From assembly GCF_002165575.1 (NCBI RefSeq), contig NZ_MXQF01000026.1, forward strand, positions 1 through 64,000: a stretch of 64,000 nt of DNA. Direction: 5' to 3'. Under the pieces are notes generated by a model. The model was given only the letters and a program-made list of their open reading frames with translations. It ran no database searches and was not told where the DNA came from. The stretch is from Pseudoalteromonas sp. A601 (GTDB lineage Bacteria > Pseudomonadota > Gammaproteobacteria > Enterobacterales > Alteromonadaceae). This document shows positions 26,460 to 34,978 of this stretch, piece after piece. The translations under genes and the position numbers were made by a program. Every line of letters begins with the position of its first letter. The first letter of the stretch is position 1.

Positions 26460-26669
26460 GATGACCTTTACGATTAAAAGTACTCAAAAATAAAAATATA
26501 AATTCAGCTAAAAACTTCACCTACACCTTAGCACCAAACCAGCTATATTTTAACCAGTAGTAACTCAGCATAGTAAATTTTTCGTTGCATTTTTAATTTA
26601 AAGCAAGCACACTGATTGAAATGCAAACTCATCGTACCAGTCTTAGTTCACACACTAGGGAGAATAATA

Positions 26670-28829
26670 ATGTTATATAAGAGCGATTCCTTTGAAGTTG
26701 CTTTCATCAAGGATAATATCGCCGAGTTCAAATTTTGTGTTGCAGGTTCTGTAAACACTTTGTCTCAGCAAACCTTGAAAGATTGCGCTTCTGCATTAAA
26801 AGAATTAGCAGCAAATAATGATATCAAAGGCATGATTTTTACCAGTGATAAAGAGCACTTTATTATTGGCGCCGATATTTTTGAATTTTTACCAACGTTT
26901 ACTAAACCAGAAGCTGAATTAGTAACATGGATCAAAGATGCCACTGATGTATTTGACGCTTTAGAAGATTTACCATTCCCAACGCTAAGCGTGATAAACG
27001 GCTTAGCACTTGGCGGCGGCTGTGAGTGGGTACTTGCTACCGATTACCGCGTTGCCAGTACTACAGCTAAAATTGGCCTTCCAGAAGTTAAACTTGGTAT
27101 TATGCCTGGTTTTGGTGGCACAGTTCGTCTACCACGCATAGTTGGTGCTGATAATGCGATGCTGTGGATCACTTCTGGCACAGAGAACCGCGCTGCAGAT
27201 GCCCTTAAAGTAGGCGCAGTTGATGCGGTAGTTAGTGCTGACAAACTTTTAGAGTCAAGTATTTCAACACTTGAACTAGCTATCTCTGGAAAGTTAGATT
27301 GGCAAGCGAAACGTAATATTAAGCTACAACCGCTTAAATTAAACCGCGTTGAGCAAGGCATGAGCTTTGCAATGGCTGAAGGTATGGTTATGGGTAAAAC
27401 CAAAGGCCATTATCCTGCACCAGTTATGGCAATTCGTACTATTAAAGCAGCGGCAAACTGTACTCGCGATGAAGCAATGGCAATCGAAAACACGAACTTC
27501 GCCAAACTTGCACGTACTCCAGAAGCCGCAGCACAAACAGGTATTTTCCTTGCTGATCAATACATCAAAGGTAAAGCACGTAAATCAGCTAAAACCAGCG
27601 ATGTAGAAATCAAGCAAGCTGCTGTATTAGGCGCAGGCATCATGGGTGGCGGTATCGCTTACCAATCTGCGTATAAAGGCACGCCTATTATAATGAAAGA
27701 CATCCAACAGGATGCACTTGATTTAGGTATGGGTGAAGCATCTAAACTATTAGGTGCTAAAGTGAAGCGCGGCCACATGGCAATGGATAAAATGGTTGCC
27801 ACACTAGGTAAAATCAAACCGACTCTAAATGATAGCGACTTACAAAGCGCTGATATCATTGTTGAAGCCGTTGTTGAAAACCCTAAAGTTAAGCAAGCTG
27901 TGCTATCGCAACTTGAAAAAGACATGCCAGAAGGCACCGTGCTTACATCTAATACCTCAACTATTCGTATTGATGAATTAGCAACTGCGCTAGAAAAGCC
28001 TGAAAACTTCTGTGGTATGCACTTCTTTAACCCAGTGCCTAAAATGCCACTTGTAGAAATTATTCGCGGCGAAAAAACGTCTGAGCAAACAATTAATGCA
28101 GTGGTAGATTACGCATTAAAATTGGGTAAATCACCGATTGTTGTTAACGATTGCCCAGGCTTCTTTGTTAACCGTGTTTTATTCCCTTACTTTGCAGGCT
28201 TTAGCAAGCTCGTTGTTGAAGGCGCTAACTTTGCCAAAGTAGATAAAGTAATGGAAAGCGTATTTGGTTGGCCTATGGGCCCAGCCTACTTACTAGATGT
28301 TGTAGGTATCGATACAGCTTATCATTGTACTGGCGTAATGGCTGACGGTTTCCCTGAGCGTATGTCTCGTCAAGAAAAAGATCCTGTTACCGTATTTGCC
28401 AACGAAAAACGTTTTGGTCAAAAGAACAAAGTAGGCTTCTACCAATACGCACCAGACCGCCGTGGTCGCTTGAAAAAAGCTCAAGACCCACAGGCTGTAG
28501 AGTTACTTAGCTCAATCACTGATGCAGCAAAAGAATTTGATAAACAAGAAATTATTGACCGCTGTATGGTGCCAATGATTAACGAAGTACTCCTTTGTTT
28601 ACAAGAAGGCATTGTTGCTTCGCCACAAGAAGCAGATATGGCGCTTATTTACGGTATCGGTTTCCCTCCATTTAGAGGCGGCGCGTTCCGTTACTTAGAT
28701 CAAACTGGTTTAGCTAACTTTGTTGCAACAGCAGACAAGTACGCTCATCTAGGTGCGATTTACCAAGTATCAGAGCAAACTCGCCAATGGGCTGAAGAAG
28801 GCCGTGTTTTCTATAAGGTGGAAGGTTAA
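26670..28829 (+). CDS. fadB: fatty-acid oxidation complex alpha subunit
   Basis: Bifunctional enoyl-CoA hydratase and 3-hydroxyacyl-CoA dehydrogenase with isomerase and epimerase activities in beta-oxidation. The N-terminal crotonase domain has GLALGGGCEWVLA; the dehydrogenase part starts near residue 315 with GAGIMGGGIAYQ and carries HFFNPVPKMPLVEI. 719 residues is typical for FadB. The ATG at 26670 follows AGGGAGA; an in-frame start at 26616 would add 18 residues without family support. fadA begins 4 bases after the stop. A FadR-type operator could not be identified with confidence. Confidence 0.97.
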   Translation: MLYKSDSFEVAFIKDNIAEFKFCVAGSVNTLSQQTLKDCASALKELAANNDIKGMIFTSDKEHFIIGADIFEFLPTFTKPEAELVTWIKDATDVFDALEDLPFPTLSVINGLALGGGCEWVLATDYRVASTTAKIGLPEVKLGIMPGFGGTVRLPRIVGADNAMLWITSGTENRAADALKVGAVDAVVSADKLLESSISTLELAISGKLDWQAKRNIKLQPLKLNRVEQGMSFAMAEGMVMGKTKGHYPAPVMAIRTIKAAANCTRDEAMAIENTNFAKLARTPEAAAQTGIFLADQYIKGKARKSAKTSDVEIKQAAVLGAGIMGGGIAYQSAYKGTPIIMKDIQQDALDLGMGEASKLLGAKVKRGHMAMDKMVATLGKIKPTLNDSDLQSADIIVEAVVENPKVKQAVLSQLEKDMPEGTVLTSNTSTIRIDELATALEKPENFCGMHFFNPVPKMPLVEIIRGEKTSEQTINAVVDYALKLGKSPIVVNDCPGFFVNRVLFPYFAGFSKLVVEGANFAKVDKVMESVFGWPMGPAYLLDVVGIDTAYHCTGVMADGFPERMSRQEKDPVTVFANEKRFGQKNKVGFYQYAPDRRGRLKKAQDPQAVELLSSITDAAKEFDKQEIIDRCMVPMINEVLLCLQEGIVASPQEADMALIYGIGFPPFRGGAFRYLDQTGLANFVATADKYAHLGAIYQVSEQTRQWAEEGRVFYKVEG

Positions 28830-28833
28830 TATC

Positions 28834-30003
28834 ATGAATAATCCAGTAATTGTAGATTGTATCCGCACACCAATGGGTCGCTCAAAGGGCGGCGTATTCA
28901 AACACAAGCGTGCGGAAGACTTAAGTGCCCATCTGATGAAGGGCTTACTAGAACGTAACCCAGCCGTTGATCCAGCATCAATTGATGATATTTATTGGGG
29001 TTGTGTACAACAAACTTTAGAGCAAGGCTTTAACGTTGCTCGTAACGCATCATTACTTGCCGGTATTCCGCATTCAGTACCAGCAACGACAGTAAACCGC
29101 TTATGTGGCTCATCTATGCAAGCATTGCATGACGCTGCTCGCGCAATTATGACTGGCGCTGGTGACACTTACCTCATTGGTGGTGTTGAGCACATGGGCC
29201 ACGTACCTATGACTCATGGTAATGACTTTCACCCAGGCTTAGCAACATCAATCGCACAAGCGTCTGGTTCAATGGGTTTAACTGCAGAGTACCTTGCTAC
29301 TATTCACGGCATTAGCCGTCAGCAGCAAGATGAATTTGCTTACCGTTCACACCAACGTGCACATGCTGCAACTGTTGAAGGCCGTTTCCGCCGTGAAATT
29401 CTCGCAATGGAAGGTCACGATGCAGATGGCTCATTAATTCTTGTTGAAGACGACGAAGTAATTCGCCCAGAAACAACAGTAGAAGGCCTATCGCAGCTAC
29501 GTCCAGTATTTAACCCTGCTACGGGCTCTGTTACTGCTGGTACTTCTTCAGCACTTTCTGACGGCGCATCAGCAATGCTAGTAATGAGCGAAGAAAAAGC
29601 CAAAGCATTGGGCCTACCAATTCGTGCTCGTGTTAAAGCAATGGCGGTTGCAGGTTGCGATCCATCAATCATGGGTTACGGCCCAGTACCAGCAAGTAAA
29701 AAAGCACTTGCACAAGCGGGTATCACTATTGATGACATCGACGTTGCTGAACTTAACGAAGCATTCGCAGCACAATCATTACCCGTATTAAAAGACTTAG
29801 GTCTTGCAGATGTGGTTGATGAAAAAGTGAATCTAAATGGCGGCGCAATTGCACTTGGACACCCGCTTGGTTGTTCAGGTTCGCGTATTAGCACGTCACT
29901 TATTCACTTAATGGAAGACAAAAACGCAAAATATGGTTTAGCTACTATGTGTATTGGTTTAGGCCAAGGCATCGCAACTGTATTTGAACGTGTACAAGAC
30001 TAA
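28834..30003 (+). CDS. fadA: 3-ketoacyl-CoA thiolase (beta subunit of the fatty-acid oxidation complex)
   Basis: FadA performs the final thiolytic step of beta-oxidation. The nucleophilic cysteine is in VNRLCGSSMQALH, the histidine in NGGAIALGHPLGCSG and the second cysteine in ATMCIGLGQG. The ATG at 28834 (MNNPVIVDCIRTPMG), with a GGAAGG site, gives the usual 389 residues; the frame runs back into fadB but that part is not FadA-like. FadA and FadB form a cytoplasmic alpha2beta2 complex. Confidence 0.97.
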   Translation: MNNPVIVDCIRTPMGRSKGGVFKHKRAEDLSAHLMKGLLERNPAVDPASIDDIYWGCVQQTLEQGFNVARNASLLAGIPHSVPATTVNRLCGSSMQALHDAARAIMTGAGDTYLIGGVEHMGHVPMTHGNDFHPGLATSIAQASGSMGLTAEYLATIHGISRQQQDEFAYRSHQRAHAATVEGRFRREILAMEGHDADGSLILVEDDEVIRPETTVEGLSQLRPVFNPATGSVTAGTSSALSDGASAMLVMSEEKAKALGLPIRARVKAMAVAGCDPSIMGYGPVPASKKALAQAGITIDDIDVAELNEAFAAQSLPVLKDLGLADVVDEKVNLNGGAIALGHPLGCSGSRISTSLIHLMEDKNAKYGLATMCIGLGQGIATVFERVQD

Positions 30004-30035
30004 TTAGCTTATACACGTAACCAACTCTTGGTGAT

Positions 30036-30073
30036 AAAAAGCCGCGCAGATTTATAAATCTGCGCGGCTTTTT
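30036..30073 (+). terminator. strong terminator after fadA
   Basis: AAAAAGCCGCGCAGATTTA pairs perfectly with TAAATCTGCGCGGCTTTTT, followed by further T. A textbook rho-independent terminator for fadBA. Confidence 0.93.
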
Positions 30074-30193
30074 TATATGCTGTGCTTTGTAGCTTAAAAA
30101 GCATAACTGAAGTGACTTTATTTATTGCAGCGAGGTCGTTAAACTAGCAGCCTTAAATTAATCGTTAAGCGCCACTTGATAAGGTTCACCGCC

Positions 30194-30433
30194 ATGAGTT
30201 TTGATAACCCCGATCACCAATTAGACGCCATCGGCCTTCGCTGCCCAGAGCCTGTGATGATGATCCGTAGTGCGGTACGTAAAATGACAGAAGGCGAAAC
30301 CTTACTGATCATCGCAGACGATCCCTCAACCACCCGCGACATCCCCAGCTTCTGCACGTTCATGGATCACACGCTAATAGCTAAAGAAGTTGATGCCGTA
30401 CCGTATAGGTATTTGGTGAAGAAAGGGCTTTGA
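30194..30433 (+). CDS. tusA: sulfur carrier protein TusA
   Basis: A 79-residue TusA that passes sulfur from IscS towards tRNA 2-thiouridine synthesis. The active cysteine is in the signature GLRCPEPVMM, and the two-helix, four-strand pattern fits. The ATG at 30194 (MSFDNPDHQ) is preferred over 30176. It stands alone between fadA and a repeat-flanked accessory gene. Confidence 0.93.
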   Translation: MSFDNPDHQLDAIGLRCPEPVMMIRSAVRKMTEGETLLIIADDPSTTRDIPSFCTFMDHTLIAKEVDAVPYRYLVKKGL

Positions 30434-30442
30434 AACGAGACT

Positions 30443-30473
30443 CTAGGTGCTAGGTGCTAGGTGCTAGGTGCTA
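30443..30473. repeat. 7-bp tandem repeat, CTAGGTG x 4.4
   Basis: Four perfect head-to-tail copies of CTAGGTG plus CTA, just after tusA and overlapping the end of the frameshifted gene. A degenerate CTAG-rich stretch (31313-31345) lies on the far side of that gene. Confidence 0.9.
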
Positions 30474-31294
30474 ATCAGAATAGTTTGTGTCATATTTTTT
30501 TAATAGCTTATAAGTTTCATTTAATTCTGTTTTAACTTCTATGTTATCAGCTAAATTAAATAACGAAGCTTGATTCAATTTTGCCAGCAAAAACGATGTA
30601 GTGAAATAGAGAAACTCTTTACTTATAGTTTTTCTTACATTACTACTTTCATCTTGAACTAATTGCATATATGAATCAAATCCAGAATGTGAGTACCCGC
30701 ATAGATATGAATATTGAAGCTTTATAAACTTAGGTAATGAGGTATCCTCTAATCTTTGTGATATCGATTTTGCTCCCCAACCATTATCTAGGATCTTATT
30801 TAAATGCTCTTTCTTTTTGCCTAACTCAGAACCTTTTTCTGAATTAATTTTTTAATGATTTTAATTTTATTTTTTTCACTTTTAATCTTTTCTCTTAGTT
30901 CATTACTATTAATTCCATCATGATTCAGTTTTTGCCTACTTTTAAAACCAGAATATTTATAAACTAAGAATCTAAACTCTCGCTCATTCAGAATATCCTT
31001 ACCTTCAAACCAAAATAGCGACGTTAGAGTTGCATATATTTCAATTATACTTCTCAATAATACTTTTGCAGAAGCATGGTCAACCTGAGTACTATTCTCT
31101 ATAGCTTCAAATGATGTTCCATCTAGAATTACCGAAATGCTTTGACAATGATTAAGTAACTTTTTTATTGAAAGGTATTGTAGACTTCCTTCCTCAGAGC
31201 TTTGATAATATGAGTTGAATGTTTCTTGAAATAAAAACACAGCTTCATTAAGAACTCTTTGAAACTCACTTTTTGTTGCATACTCAAATTGCAT
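30471..31294 (-). pseudogene. frameshifted low-GC accessory gene, possibly DUF5677/AbiV-like
   Basis: The first part (31294-30821) encodes 157 residues, mostly helical, with VLLRSIIEIYATLTSLFWFE. The other frame then stays open from about 30850 to 30471 (QYSYLCGYSHSGFDSYMQL, then KTISKEFLYFTTSF). Adding one A to the A6 run at 30848-30853 (minus strand) joins them into one protein of about 274 residues, KIIKKINSEKGSELG at the junction. The layout recalls DUF5677 or AbiV-type helical proteins, but I am not sure of the family. A ribosome site AAGGTAG precedes the start. It may be a pseudogene, a phase-variable gene or a sequencing error. Confidence 0.6.
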
Positions 31295-31312
31295 AATAAG
31301 CTACCTTATGAT

Positions 31313-31345
31313 TAAAGGCTCAAGCCTAGAGCCTAAAACCTACTC
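31313..31345. repeat. degenerate CTAG-type repeat on the right flank of the accessory gene
   Basis: A run of GCCTAGAGCC, AAAACCTA and CCCTAGAACC-like units resembling a decayed relative of the CTAGGTG repeat at 30443-30473, in the opposite sense. Confidence 0.4.
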
Positions 31346-31355
31346 CCTAGAACCT

Positions 31356-31805
31356 TTACTTTTTAATTATCGTCACTTTTGGTTCATCGTAATTACGATA
31401 ATCGATGCTAACAATGTAGCTGCCTTTAATTGCTGGGGTGAAGCTGAAGTAATTATAGATGGTATTACAGTCGGCAATGGCGGCTTGGCCAAGTACTAAT
31501 GACTGCCCTGCTGGTGCGGCTTCACTGTAACCACAATTGTAGCCTTCGCTAAAGTCGGCATCGGCAATTTTAAATTCGTATACTTTACCAGGTGTTGAAA
31601 ACTTAACATTGGCTTGGTAAATCGCGGGGGCAACTTGTTCAAACTGATATTGCGGCTCTGCGTCCCATAAGGTGAAATCGCCTCGTAAGTACATGGTTTT
31701 ATCTAGCTCTTTACTAGGTAATACGTCATCAATGCTAGGGAGTTGGACCTGACTCGAACATGCGGTTAATAAGCTAACTACCGCAAGCGTTAAAATACGT
31801 TTCAT
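31356..31805 (-). CDS. putative outer-membrane lipoprotein
   Basis: A 149-residue lipoprotein with signal peptide MKRILTLAVVSLLTAC and lipobox cysteine at about residue 16, followed by SSQ. The mature part has a beta-sandwich-like pattern (YLRGDFTLWDAEPQYQF, YEFKIADADF, GSYIVSIDYRN) similar in style to carbohydrate-binding or pullulanase-associated domains. Two cysteines about 22 residues apart could form a disulfide. The function is unknown. Confidence 0.75.
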   Translation of the reverse strand: MKRILTLAVVSLLTACSSQVQLPSIDDVLPSKELDKTMYLRGDFTLWDAEPQYQFEQVAPAIYQANVKFSTPGKVYEFKIADADFSEGYNCGYSEAAPAGQSLVLGQAAIADCNTIYNYFSFTPAIKGSYIVSIDYRNYDEPKVTIIKK

Positions 31806-31823
31806 AGGTTAACCTCTAAGACA

Positions 31824-31851
31824 AAAAAGCCAGCATAGCTGCTGGCTTTTT
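31824..31851 (-). terminator. terminator after glyS
   Basis: AAAAAGCCAGC-N6-GCTGGCTTTTT, an 11-bp stem symmetrical in A and T runs, 15 bases past the glyS stop. Confidence 0.85.
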
Positions 31852-31865
31852 AAGCTACGCTGAAC

Positions 31866-33935
31866 TTACTTCTGCAGTACAGAAATATCAGCAATATCCA
31901 AAAATAAGCCACTTAATTGACTTAACAGTGCTAAACGATTTTGCTTAACGGCTTCATCGTCTGCCATTACCATCACGTTATCAAAGAAATTATCAACACT
32001 TTCGCGGATACCCGCCAATTGCACTAATGCTTCTTGATAATCACCTGCGGCGTATAAAGGTGCAAGATCAGTTGCGAATTTAGCAACCTGTGAAGCGAGA
32101 ACTTTTTCAGCATCATCGCTTAATAAGCTCTCATCGACCTTGCCTTGGCTCGTAATATCATTCTTAGCAAGAATGTTGCTTACGCGCTTATTAGCCGCTG
32201 CAAGTGCTTCTGCGGCATCTAAAGTGCGGAAGTGACTTACCGCTTTAACACGGCGGTCAAAATCAACAGGCTTAGTCGGGCGACGTGCCAGTACCGCTTG
32301 AATTACATCTACTTGAATGCCTTCATCTTGATACCAAGCACGGAAGCGGCCAAGCATAAATTCAAACACATCTGTCGATACATTTAAGTTAGTTAGCTTT
32401 TCGCCAAATAAGCTTTGTGATTTAGCAACTAAGTCTAGGATATCTAATGGCAGCTCTTTCTCTACCATGATACGTAACGCACCAATTGCAGCACGACGAA
32501 GTGCAAACGGGTCTTTATCGCCTTTTGGTGCTTGGCCAATTCCGAAGATACCCACTAGCGTGTCAAACTTATCAGCAATGGCAACCGCACAGCTGATTAA
32601 GTTTGTTGGTAAACTGTCGCCTGCAAAGCGCGGCATGTACTGCTCATTTTGCGCAATGGCTACGTCTTCGGCTTCACCGTCATGACGTGCGTAATGCATG
32701 CCCATAACACCTTGTACGTCAGTAAATTCCATTACCATTTCGGTCATTAAGTCTGTTTTACTTAGTAAGCCGGCGCGCTCTGCGAGCGCTTTATCTGTAC
32801 CGAGTTGTTCAGCAATATAACCAGCAAGTGCAGCAATACGCTCAGACTTATCTTTTAGCGTGCCCAGTTGTTTTTGGAACAATACGCTATCTAAAGATTC
32901 TAAACGGCTTTCGAGGGTTTTCTTTTTATCTGTTTCAAAAAAGAACTGCGCATCCGCTAAACGTGGGCGTACAACTTTTTCGTTACCCGCGATAACAACA
33001 CTTGGGTTTTTACTTTCAATGTTTGAAACAAATAAAAACTTATTAAGCAGCTTGCCATCTTGATCTAGTAACGGGAAGTATTTTTGGTCGTCTTTCATGG
33101 TGTAGATCAGCGCTTCTGCTGGTACATCTAAAAACGCCTCTTCAAATGTTGCGGTCAGGGTAACTGGCCACTCTACTAAAGAAGTTACTTCTTCTAGTAA
33201 ATCTTCATCCATCGCAACCACAGCATTAACGGCTTTTGCTGCAGCTTCAATTTGGCTGCGAATTTGTGCTTTACGTTCCTCGTAATCGGCAACAACGTGT
33301 GCAGATTTAAGTACGTCAAAAACTTCATCAGCATGGTTAATGCTAATTTTTTCTGGATGATGAAAGCGGTGTCCTTGCAGCTGGTTATTAATTGCTTTGC
33401 CAAGTACTTCGCCTTCAATTAGCTTATCGCCAAATAAAATAGTGGCAGTATGCACCGGGCGAATAAATTGTGTTTTATTCGCGCCCCAACGCATTGGCTT
33501 TGGAATTGGCAGTTTCGCTAACGCCTTATTTACTACGTCGTTTAATAAAGCGGTGGTTTCTTTACCTGCTACTTTGGCAATATGTAATAACCATGCGCCT
33601 TTATCTGTTTCAAGATTTTGTGCGTCTTTAACATCAATACCGCAACCGCGTGCCCAACCCATAGCCGCTTTAGTTGGGTTACCTTCGCTGTCAAATGCAG
33701 CTTTTGTCGCTGGGCCACGTTTTTCAACTTCTTTATCTTGTTGTTGTGCTTCAAGCGCTGTCACTTGTAAACCTAAACGACGTGGTGATGCATACCATTT
33801 TACACCTTGATGAGCTAACTCTAGCCCCTCAAGTTCTGCTGTTAGGTTTTCAGCAAATGCTTCTGCAAGTTTACGCAGCGCTTTTGGTGGCAATTCTTCG
33901 GTGCCAATTTCTACTAATAAATTTTGTGCTGACAT
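31866..33935 (-). CDS. glyS: glycine-tRNA ligase beta subunit
   Basis: Beta subunit of the bacterial alpha2beta2 glycyl-tRNA synthetase, 689 residues. It begins MSAQNLLVEIGTEELPPKAL and contains the HD-like middle region with MGMHYARHDGE and DPFALRRAAIG, and a C-terminal anticodon-binding domain. glyQ lies 2 bases upstream, so the subunits are translated from one message. Confidence 0.97.
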   Translation of the reverse strand: MSAQNLLVEIGTEELPPKALRKLAEAFAENLTAELEGLELAHQGVKWYASPRRLGLQVTALEAQQQDKEVEKRGPATKAAFDSEGNPTKAAMGWARGCGIDVKDAQNLETDKGAWLLHIAKVAGKETTALLNDVVNKALAKLPIPKPMRWGANKTQFIRPVHTATILFGDKLIEGEVLGKAINNQLQGHRFHHPEKISINHADEVFDVLKSAHVVADYEERKAQIRSQIEAAAKAVNAVVAMDEDLLEEVTSLVEWPVTLTATFEEAFLDVPAEALIYTMKDDQKYFPLLDQDGKLLNKFLFVSNIESKNPSVVIAGNEKVVRPRLADAQFFFETDKKKTLESRLESLDSVLFQKQLGTLKDKSERIAALAGYIAEQLGTDKALAERAGLLSKTDLMTEMVMEFTDVQGVMGMHYARHDGEAEDVAIAQNEQYMPRFAGDSLPTNLISCAVAIADKFDTLVGIFGIGQAPKGDKDPFALRRAAIGALRIMVEKELPLDILDLVAKSQSLFGEKLTNLNVSTDVFEFMLGRFRAWYQDEGIQVDVIQAVLARRPTKPVDFDRRVKAVSHFRTLDAAEALAAANKRVSNILAKNDITSQGKVDESLLSDDAEKVLASQVAKFATDLAPLYAAGDYQEALVQLAGIRESVDNFFDNVMVMADDEAVKQNRLALLSQLSGLFLDIADISVLQK

Positions 33936-33937
33936 GG

Positions 33938-34837
33938 TTAATCCTTACAAAGCGGGAAGCCAAGGGCTTCGCGTGCATCATAATAACTTTGTGCACATGC
34001 TTTAGATAATGCACGAACACGTAATATATAACGTTGGCGTTCTGTCACAGAAATCGCGTGACGAGCATCCAGTAAGTTAAATGCGTGCGATGCTTTCATT
34101 ACTTGCTCGTAGGCAGGTAATGGTAAGCCAGCTTCAATTAGCTTTTCGCTCTCAGCTTCACATTTATCAAACTGTGCAAACAAGTCTGCAACGTTTGCGT
34201 GTTCAAAGTTATAAGTTGATTGCTCGACTTCGTTTTGATGGAATACATCACCATAGGTAACGCGTCCCATTGGACCATCTGCCCATACCAGATCGTAAAT
34301 ACTGTCTACGCCCTGAATATACATAGCTAAACGCTCAAGGCCATAAGTAATTTCACCAGTGACTGGTGAACACTCTAAGCCACCGACTTGTTGGAAGTAG
34401 GTAAACTGTGTTACTTCCATGCCGTTTAACCAAATCTCCCAACCTAGGCCCCACGCACCTAATGTAGGTGATTCCCAGTTGTCTTCTACGAAGCGCACTT
34501 CATCAGTTAACGTATCAATGCCTACAGCTGCTAAAGAGCCTAAGTAAAGCTCTTGGATGTTCTCTGGTGATGGCTTTAATACTACTTGAAATTGGTAGTA
34601 ATGTTGTAAGCGGTTAGGGTTTTCACCATAACGGCCATCAGTAGGACGGCGACACGGTTGTACGTAGGCGCTAGACATTGGCTCAGGGCCAATAGACTTT
34701 AAGAATGTTTGAGGGTGAAATGTACCCGCGCCAACTTCCATATCGAGTGGCTGAATAATGACACAACCTTGCTGTGCCCAGTAATCCTGTAAAGCCAGGA
34801 TCAAACCTTGAAAGGTTTTAACGTCATATTTTTGCAT
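33938..34837 (-). CDS. glyQ: glycine-tRNA ligase alpha subunit
   Basis: Class II catalytic subunit, 299 residues, with the family signatures GAGTFHPQTFLKSIGPEP, QPCRRPTDGRYGENPNR and GLGWEIWLNGMEVTQFTYF. It forms the glycyl-tRNA synthetase with GlyS encoded directly downstream. Confidence 0.98.
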   Translation of the reverse strand: MQKYDVKTFQGLILALQDYWAQQGCVIIQPLDMEVGAGTFHPQTFLKSIGPEPMSSAYVQPCRRPTDGRYGENPNRLQHYYQFQVVLKPSPENIQELYLGSLAAVGIDTLTDEVRFVEDNWESPTLGAWGLGWEIWLNGMEVTQFTYFQQVGGLECSPVTGEITYGLERLAMYIQGVDSIYDLVWADGPMGRVTYGDVFHQNEVEQSTYNFEHANVADLFAQFDKCEAESEKLIEAGLPLPAYEQVMKASHAFNLLDARHAISVTERQRYILRVRALSKACAQSYYDAREALGFPLCKD

Positions 34838-34936
34838 ATTTGGCTTTTAGTATCTGCTGTGATGTAGCGTGAATATTACCCTCAGTATACCTTGTGCGTA
34901 GTCATGTTTTAAGCAGTTTGTGCAATTGCAGCCAAT

Positions 34937-34964
34937 AAAAAAGGAGCCATAAGGCTCCTTTTTT
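34937..34964 (-). terminator. terminator after gyrB
   Basis: AAAAAAGGAGCC-ATAA-GGCTCCTTTTTT, symmetrical, 15 bases past the gyrB stop. It ends the dnaA-dnaN-recF-gyrB operon. Confidence 0.9.
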
Positions 34965-34978
34965 ATTCTCAACGAGAA

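Noticed and set aside
30443..30473. CRISPR array
   Set aside because: The repeats are 7 bp, head to tail without spacers.
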